From Frankiales bacterium (GTDB lineage: Bacteria; Actinomycetota; Actinomycetes; Mycobacteriales; SCTD01): a stretch of 9,150 nt of DNA. Under the pieces are notes generated by a model. The model searched no databases. It was not told the origin of the DNA and saw only the letters and a list, made by a program, of their open reading frames with translations. The stretch covers positions 1-9,150 of the forward strand of contig JAODNF010000454.1 of assembly GCA_025464915.1 (NCBI GenBank), in the 5' to 3' direction. Shown here in pieces: positions 6,269 to 9,150 of this stretch. A program made the translations under genes and the position numbers. The stretch's first letter is position 1; each line of letters opens with the position of its first letter.

Positions 6269-7735
6269 GTGGAGACGCGCGAGCACATCTATGTCGGCGG
6301 CAACTTCGTGCCCAGCACGGGGAACGGCGTCATCGAGGTGATCAGCCCCCACACCGAAGAGGTCATCGCGCGCGTGCCGGACGGCACCACCGGTGACATC
6401 GACGCGGCCGTCGCTGCCGCTCGGGAGGCCTTCGACGACGGCCCGTGGCCGCAGCTGACGCCCGCGGAGCGCGCGTCCTACCTCTCCGCCCTGTCCGCCG
6501 AGATCCTCGCCAACATGGACCACTGGGCCGGCGTCATCAGCACCGAGATGGGATCGCCGTTCGGCTTCTCCCAGATGGGCCAGATCTACGCCAGCACGAT
6601 GGTCCTCGACTACTACGCCGGCCTGGCCGCCTCCTACAACTTCGAGGAGGTCCGCAACGGCGTGATGGGACCGGCGCTGGTACGCCGCGAACCGGTGGGT
6701 GTCGCCGCCGCGATCGTCCCGTGGAACGTGCCGCTGTTCACCACGGTCCTCAAGCTCGGGCCCGCCTTCCTGGCCGGCTGCACGGTCGTGCTCAAGCCGT
6801 CGCCCGAGACGCCGCTCGACGCCTACCTGCTCGCCGAGGCCTGCGAGAAGATCGGGCTGCCCAAGGGCGTGCTCAACATCGTCGTCGCCGGCCGGGAGAC
6901 CGGCGCCTACCTCGTCGAGCACCCCGGCATCGACAAGGTCGGGTTCACCGGCTCGACCGCCGCCGGCAAGATGATCGCCGCCGCCGCCGGCAAGCACCTC
7001 AAGCGCGTCACCCTCGAGCTCGGCGGCAAGAGCGCGTCGATCTTCCTGCCCGATGCCGACCTCTCCGTCGCCGTCCCGCAGGCGAGGGGCTCGGGCTTCT
7101 TGAACCACGGCCAGGCCTGCGTCGCGCAGACCCGCATCCTGGTCAGCCGCGACAGGTACTCCGAGACCGTCGACGCCCTCGCCGAGTTCACCTCGTCGCA
7201 GATCGTCGGCGACCCGATGGACCCGGCCACGCAGATCGGCCCGCTGGTCGCCAGCCGCCAGCGCGACCGCGTCGAGAACTACATCGCCGTCGCGCAGAAG
7301 GAGGGCGGCAAGATCGCCGTCGGCGGTGGCCGTCCTGCGTCGCAGAGCAAGGGCTGGTACGTCGAGCCCACCCTCGTCATCGACGTCGACGAGAACTCCA
7401 CCATCGCGCAGGAGGAGGTCTTCGGCCCGGTCGTGTCGGTCATCGCCTACGACACCCCCGAGGACGCCGTCCGGATCGCCAACAACAGCGACTTCGGGCT
7501 GTCCGGCTCGGTCTTCACCGCCGACGTCGCGACCGGCATCGATGTCGCTCGCAAGGTCCGCACCGGCACCTACACGGTGAACGCCTTCGCGCTGGAGTTC
7601 GCGGCCCCGTTCGGTGGCTTCAAGCAGTCCGGCCTCGGCCGCGAGATGGGCCCCGAGGGCTTGGCTGCCTACCTCGAGTCCAAGTCGATCTCGCTGCCCG
7701 CCGGCACCGTCGTCCCCGGCGTCCCGATCGTCTGA
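6269..7735 (+). CDS. NAD(P)-dependent aldehyde dehydrogenase
   Basis: Oxidises an aldehyde to the carboxylic acid with NAD or NADP. It has 488 residues, the usual length of the superfamily. The key residues are all present: N153 in PWNVPL (oxyanion), K176 in LKPSPE (cofactor), the GFTGST turn at 225-230, E250 in LELGGKSA (general base), the nucleophile C284 in GQACVAQTR, and EEVFGPV at 382-388. No signal or membrane segment is seen, so it is cytoplasmic. GTG 6269 follows a good GAGGAG (6255-6260) with an 8-base gap. It resembles the medium-chain, broad-range dehydrogenases of mycobacteria (Rv0768/Rv0223c type) by recall. The operator at 6207-6220 places it in the same predicted regulon as the acyl-CoA dehydrogenase pair, which favours oxidation of a steroid or side-chain aldehyde, for example one made by P450 and alcohol oxidation. 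The actual substrate is not readable from sequence. Confidence 0.94.
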   Translation: METREHIYVGGNFVPSTGNGVIEVISPHTEEVIARVPDGTTGDIDAAVAAAREAFDDGPWPQLTPAERASYLSALSAEILANMDHWAGVISTEMGSPFGFSQMGQIYASTMVLDYYAGLAASYNFEEVRNGVMGPALVRREPVGVAAAIVPWNVPLFTTVLKLGPAFLAGCTVVLKPSPETPLDAYLLAEACEKIGLPKGVLNIVVAGRETGAYLVEHPGIDKVGFTGSTAAGKMIAAAAGKHLKRVTLELGGKSASIFLPDADLSVAVPQARGSGFLNHGQACVAQTRILVSRDRYSETVDALAEFTSSQIVGDPMDPATQIGPLVASRQRDRVENYIAVAQKEGGKIAVGGGRPASQSKGWYVEPTLVIDVDENSTIAQEEVFGPVVSVIAYDTPEDAVRIANNSDFGLSGSVFTADVATGIDVARKVRTGTYTVNAFALEFAAPFGGFKQSGLGREMGPEGLAAYLESKSISLPAGTVVPGVPIV

Positions 7736-7760
7736 CGAGCAGCACCTCGGTCCCCCCTCG

Positions 7761-7818
7761 CGATCTTCCGCTCCTTGCGGTCCTGACCCGCGTGTCGGGC
7801 ACCATCCGCGGAAGATCG
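7761..7818. repeat. Palindromic repeat, copy 1 of a tandem pair
   Basis: A 58-base unit bounded by perfect 11-bp inverted arms: CGATCTTCCGC at 7761-7771 and GCGGAAGATCG at 7808-7818. Inside are a possible CCGC/GCGG hairpin (7768-7780) and a CCCG/CGGG hairpin (7787-7799), so a branched fold is possible. It starts 25 bases after the aldehyde dehydrogenase stop. It may be a REP-like element and may also end transcription. It differs from copy 2 at two bases, both just inside the left arm. Confidence 0.85.
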
Positions 7819-7833
7819 TTCCCTCCTGCTTCG

Positions 7834-7891
7834 CGATCTTCCACGCCTTGCGGTCCTGACCCGCGTGTCGGGCACCATCCGCGGAAGATCG
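7834..7891. repeat. Palindromic repeat, copy 2 of a tandem pair
   Basis: The same 58-base unit, 73 bases downstream and in the same orientation; 56 of 58 bases are identical to copy 1. Here the arms pair perfectly over 9 bp (7834-7842 with 7883-7891), because the two differences fall at the 10th and 12th bases. The 15-base spacer between copies (7819-7833) is pyrimidine-rich and loosely resembles the bases before copy 1, so the duplicated unit may be a little longer. It ends 28 bases before the short-chain dehydrogenase start, upstream of its ribosome site. Confidence 0.85.
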
Positions 7892-7919
7892 GCGGGGCAC
7901 TCAGCACCAGGAGCCAGCC

Positions 7920-8780
7920 ATGAGCGAGACCACCACGACCGACGAGGTGCTCGAGGGGGTCGACCTCACGGGGAGGACCGTGCTCATCACCGGCGCCTCC
8001 GCGGGCCTCGGCATCGAGACGGTCCGCGCACTTCAGTCCAAGGGTGCCGAGGTCGTCGGTGCCGTGCGCGACCTCGACAAGGCTCAGGGGGTCGTCGACT
8101 GCGACCTCGTCGAGCTCGACCTCGCCGACCTCGACTCGGTCCGCAAGGGCGCGCAGCAGGCCGCCGACCGGCTGCCCAGGATCGACCTGCTCATCAACAA
8201 CGCCGGTGTGATGGCCACCCCCCTCCTGCGGACGGCGCAGGGCTTCGAGCTGCAGCTCGGCACGAACCACCTCGGGCACTTCGCGTGGACGACGGCCCTG
8301 CTCGGCAACCTGTCCGCCGACGCGCGCATCATCAACCTGTCCAGCCGCGGCCACTTCCGCAGCGGCATGCGCTGGGACGACCCGCACTTCCGGGACGCCG
8401 CCAGCTACGACAAGTGGAAGGCCTACGGCCAGAGCAAGACGGCCAACATCCTGTTCACGCAGGGCCTGGTCAAGCGCGGCTTCACGTCGTACGCCCTGCA
8501 CCCGGGGGTCATCCTCACCGAGCTCGGCCGGCACCTGACCGCGGACGACTCAGAGGGGCTGGCGAAGCGGCTGCCCACGTTCAAGACGATCCCGCAGGGC
8601 GCCGCCACCACGGTCTACGCAGCCGTCGCCGACGGCATCCCGAACGGTTCCTACCTCGAGGACGCCGCCGTCGCCGGCCCCGTCAACGAGGACTACACCG
8701 CGGGTGTGATGCCCTGGGCCGTCGACCCCGACGAGGCCGAGCGCCTCTGGACCTGGTCCGAGGCCCAGATCGCCGGCTGA
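7920..8780 (+). CDS. Short-chain dehydrogenase/reductase, retinol dehydrogenase-like
   Basis: 286 residues, a classical-type SDR that interconverts an alcohol and a ketone or aldehyde with NAD(P). The Rossmann motif TGASAGLG is at 24-31, NNAG at 93-96, the active-site N116 in TNHLGHF, serine S141/S142 in NLSS, and the catalytic Y169-xxx-K173 in YGQSK. The TNHLGHF and YGQSKTAN wording is that of the retinol dehydrogenase/WWOX-like branch, which acts on bulky hydrophobic alcohols. R50 at the end of the second strand hints at NADP preference (weak). The ATG at 7920 has AGGAG at 7909-7913. It lies 184 bases after the aldehyde dehydrogenase, with the palindromic repeats between, so co-transcription is uncertain. 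A role in alcohol-to-aldehyde oxidation ahead of the dehydrogenase, or on a steroid hydroxyl, fits the context but is inferred. Confidence 0.92.
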   Translation: MSETTTTDEVLEGVDLTGRTVLITGASAGLGIETVRALQSKGAEVVGAVRDLDKAQGVVDCDLVELDLADLDSVRKGAQQAADRLPRIDLLINNAGVMATPLLRTAQGFELQLGTNHLGHFAWTTALLGNLSADARIINLSSRGHFRSGMRWDDPHFRDAASYDKWKAYGQSKTANILFTQGLVKRGFTSYALHPGVILTELGRHLTADDSEGLAKRLPTFKTIPQGAATTVYAAVADGIPNGSYLEDAAVAGPVNEDYTAGVMPWAVDPDEAERLWTWSEAQIAG

Positions 8781-8803
8781 GCACGGCCTCGCTATCCCGG
8801 GGG

Positions 8804-9150
8804 TCAGTCGGCGTCGGGGTTGGGCGGGAGGTCGAGGGTCCGGGGCGTGTCGGCCTCGATGGGGCCGGTCTTCATCGAGCCGCCGGGCGACCCGAGCGGA
8901 GCGTCCTTGCCCGGCAGGACCTCGTAGAAGAACTCCTTGTTGTCGTCCTTGTCCACGACCTTCTCGGTCGGCAGGGTGCGGTCGGGGTAGATCGCGTCGA
9001 CGGGGCAGACCGGCTCGCAGGCGCCGCAGTCGATGCACTCCTTGGGCTGGATGTAGAGCTTGCGGTCGCCCTCGTAGATGCAGTCGACGGGACACTCCTC
9101 GATGCAGGACATGTCCTTGATGTCCACGCAGGACGAGGTGATCACGTACG
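8804..9150 (-). CDS. fdxA: Seven-iron ferredoxin, FdxA type; first codons beyond the window
   Basis: A small soluble electron carrier with one [3Fe-4S] and one [4Fe-4S] cluster. Counting from an in-frame GTG at 9145, the cysteines are C6, C14, C18, C22, C37, C40, C43 and C47. This spacing equals that of Azotobacter ferredoxin I (8, 16, 20, 24, 39, 42, 45, 49). The frame stays open to the window edge and reads x-Y-V-I-T before the first cysteine. FdxA proteins commonly begin MTYVI, so the true start is probably an ATG just outside and the GTG is internal. After the second cluster motif comes a tail of about 60 residues, acidic then Gly/Pro-rich (for example PGKDAPLGSPGGSMKTGP), with no motif I know. 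It is convergent with the short-chain dehydrogenase, 23 bases apart, so a shared operon is excluded. Its partner could be a P450, an oxygenase or another reductase; nothing nearby decides. Confidence 0.93.
   Translation of the reverse strand, partial: YVITSSCVDIKDMSCIEECPVDCIYEGDRKLYIQPKECIDCGACEPVCPVDAIYPDRTLPTEKVVDKDDNKEFFYEVLPGKDAPLGSPGGSMKTGPIEADTPRTLDLPPNPDAD

Noticed and set aside
6263..7900. A 545-codon open frame on the minus strand
   Set aside because: It is antisense to the aldehyde dehydrogenase, and its N-terminal peptides come from translating the two palindromic repeats. No ribosome site or domain supports it.
7736..7919. A CRISPR array or insertion sequence
   Set aside because: There are only two repeat copies, each strongly palindromic and 58 bases long with a 15-base spacer. 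No cas gene, transposase or target-site duplication is visible.
6445..7923. A 492-codon plus-strand frame
   Set aside because: It is the +1-type shadow of the aldehyde dehydrogenase continuing through the repeats; composition is Arg-rich and no motif is seen.
8781..8803. A terminator between the short-chain dehydrogenase and the ferredoxin
   Set aside because: The 23-base gap has no stem longer than a few pairs, so I report none.

Overview
The window is GC-rich DNA with strong third-position G/C bias, GTG as well as ATG starts, and genes packed with 4-base stop/start overlaps. This points to an actinobacterium. A Nocardioides-, Rhodococcus- or Mycobacterium-like steroid or lipid degrader is my inference; the sequence does not name a genus.

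Region 1 (1-2517, + strand) is a translationally coupled set. It holds the 3' part of an EchA19-like enoyl-CoA hydratase, a PaaI-type hotdog thioesterase, and a Spinster-like major facilitator transporter. Region 2 (2532-5432, + strand) starts with a KstR-like operator. It continues with a two-gene acyl-CoA dehydrogenase of the FadE26/FadE27 (ChsE4-ChsE5) or FadE29/FadE28 (ChsE2-ChsE1) kind, in which only the larger subunit keeps a catalytic glutamate. A second PaaI-type thioesterase follows, and a 13-bp hairpin closes the set. Region 3 (5443-6060, - strand) is one small secreted four-cysteine protein of unknown function, convergent with region 2. Region 4 (6207-7735, + strand) is a second KstR-like operator followed by an NAD(P)-dependent aldehyde dehydrogenase. 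Region 5 (7736-8780) is a 184-bp gap with two near-identical 58-bp palindromic repeats in tandem, then a short-chain dehydrogenase. Region 6 (8804-9150, - strand) is a seven-iron ferredoxin (FdxA type) whose first few codons lie beyond the window edge.

The + strand genes read as a coenzyme A thioester beta-oxidation module, most likely for steroid side chains (sterol or bile acid). The aldehyde dehydrogenase and the short-chain dehydrogenase could handle alcohol/aldehyde steps. The acyl-CoA dehydrogenase pair makes the 2-enoyl-CoA and the EchA19-like enzyme hydrates it. The thioesterases could release free acids, and the transporter could move acids or substrates across the membrane. The two operators share an exact 14-base word in opposite orientation, which ties regions 2 and 4 into one predicted regulon. 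The steroid assignment rests on family resemblance recalled from memory plus the operator motif; no alignment or database search was run. I see no mobile element, RNA gene or CRISPR array, and no gene-free stretch longer than 300 bases.
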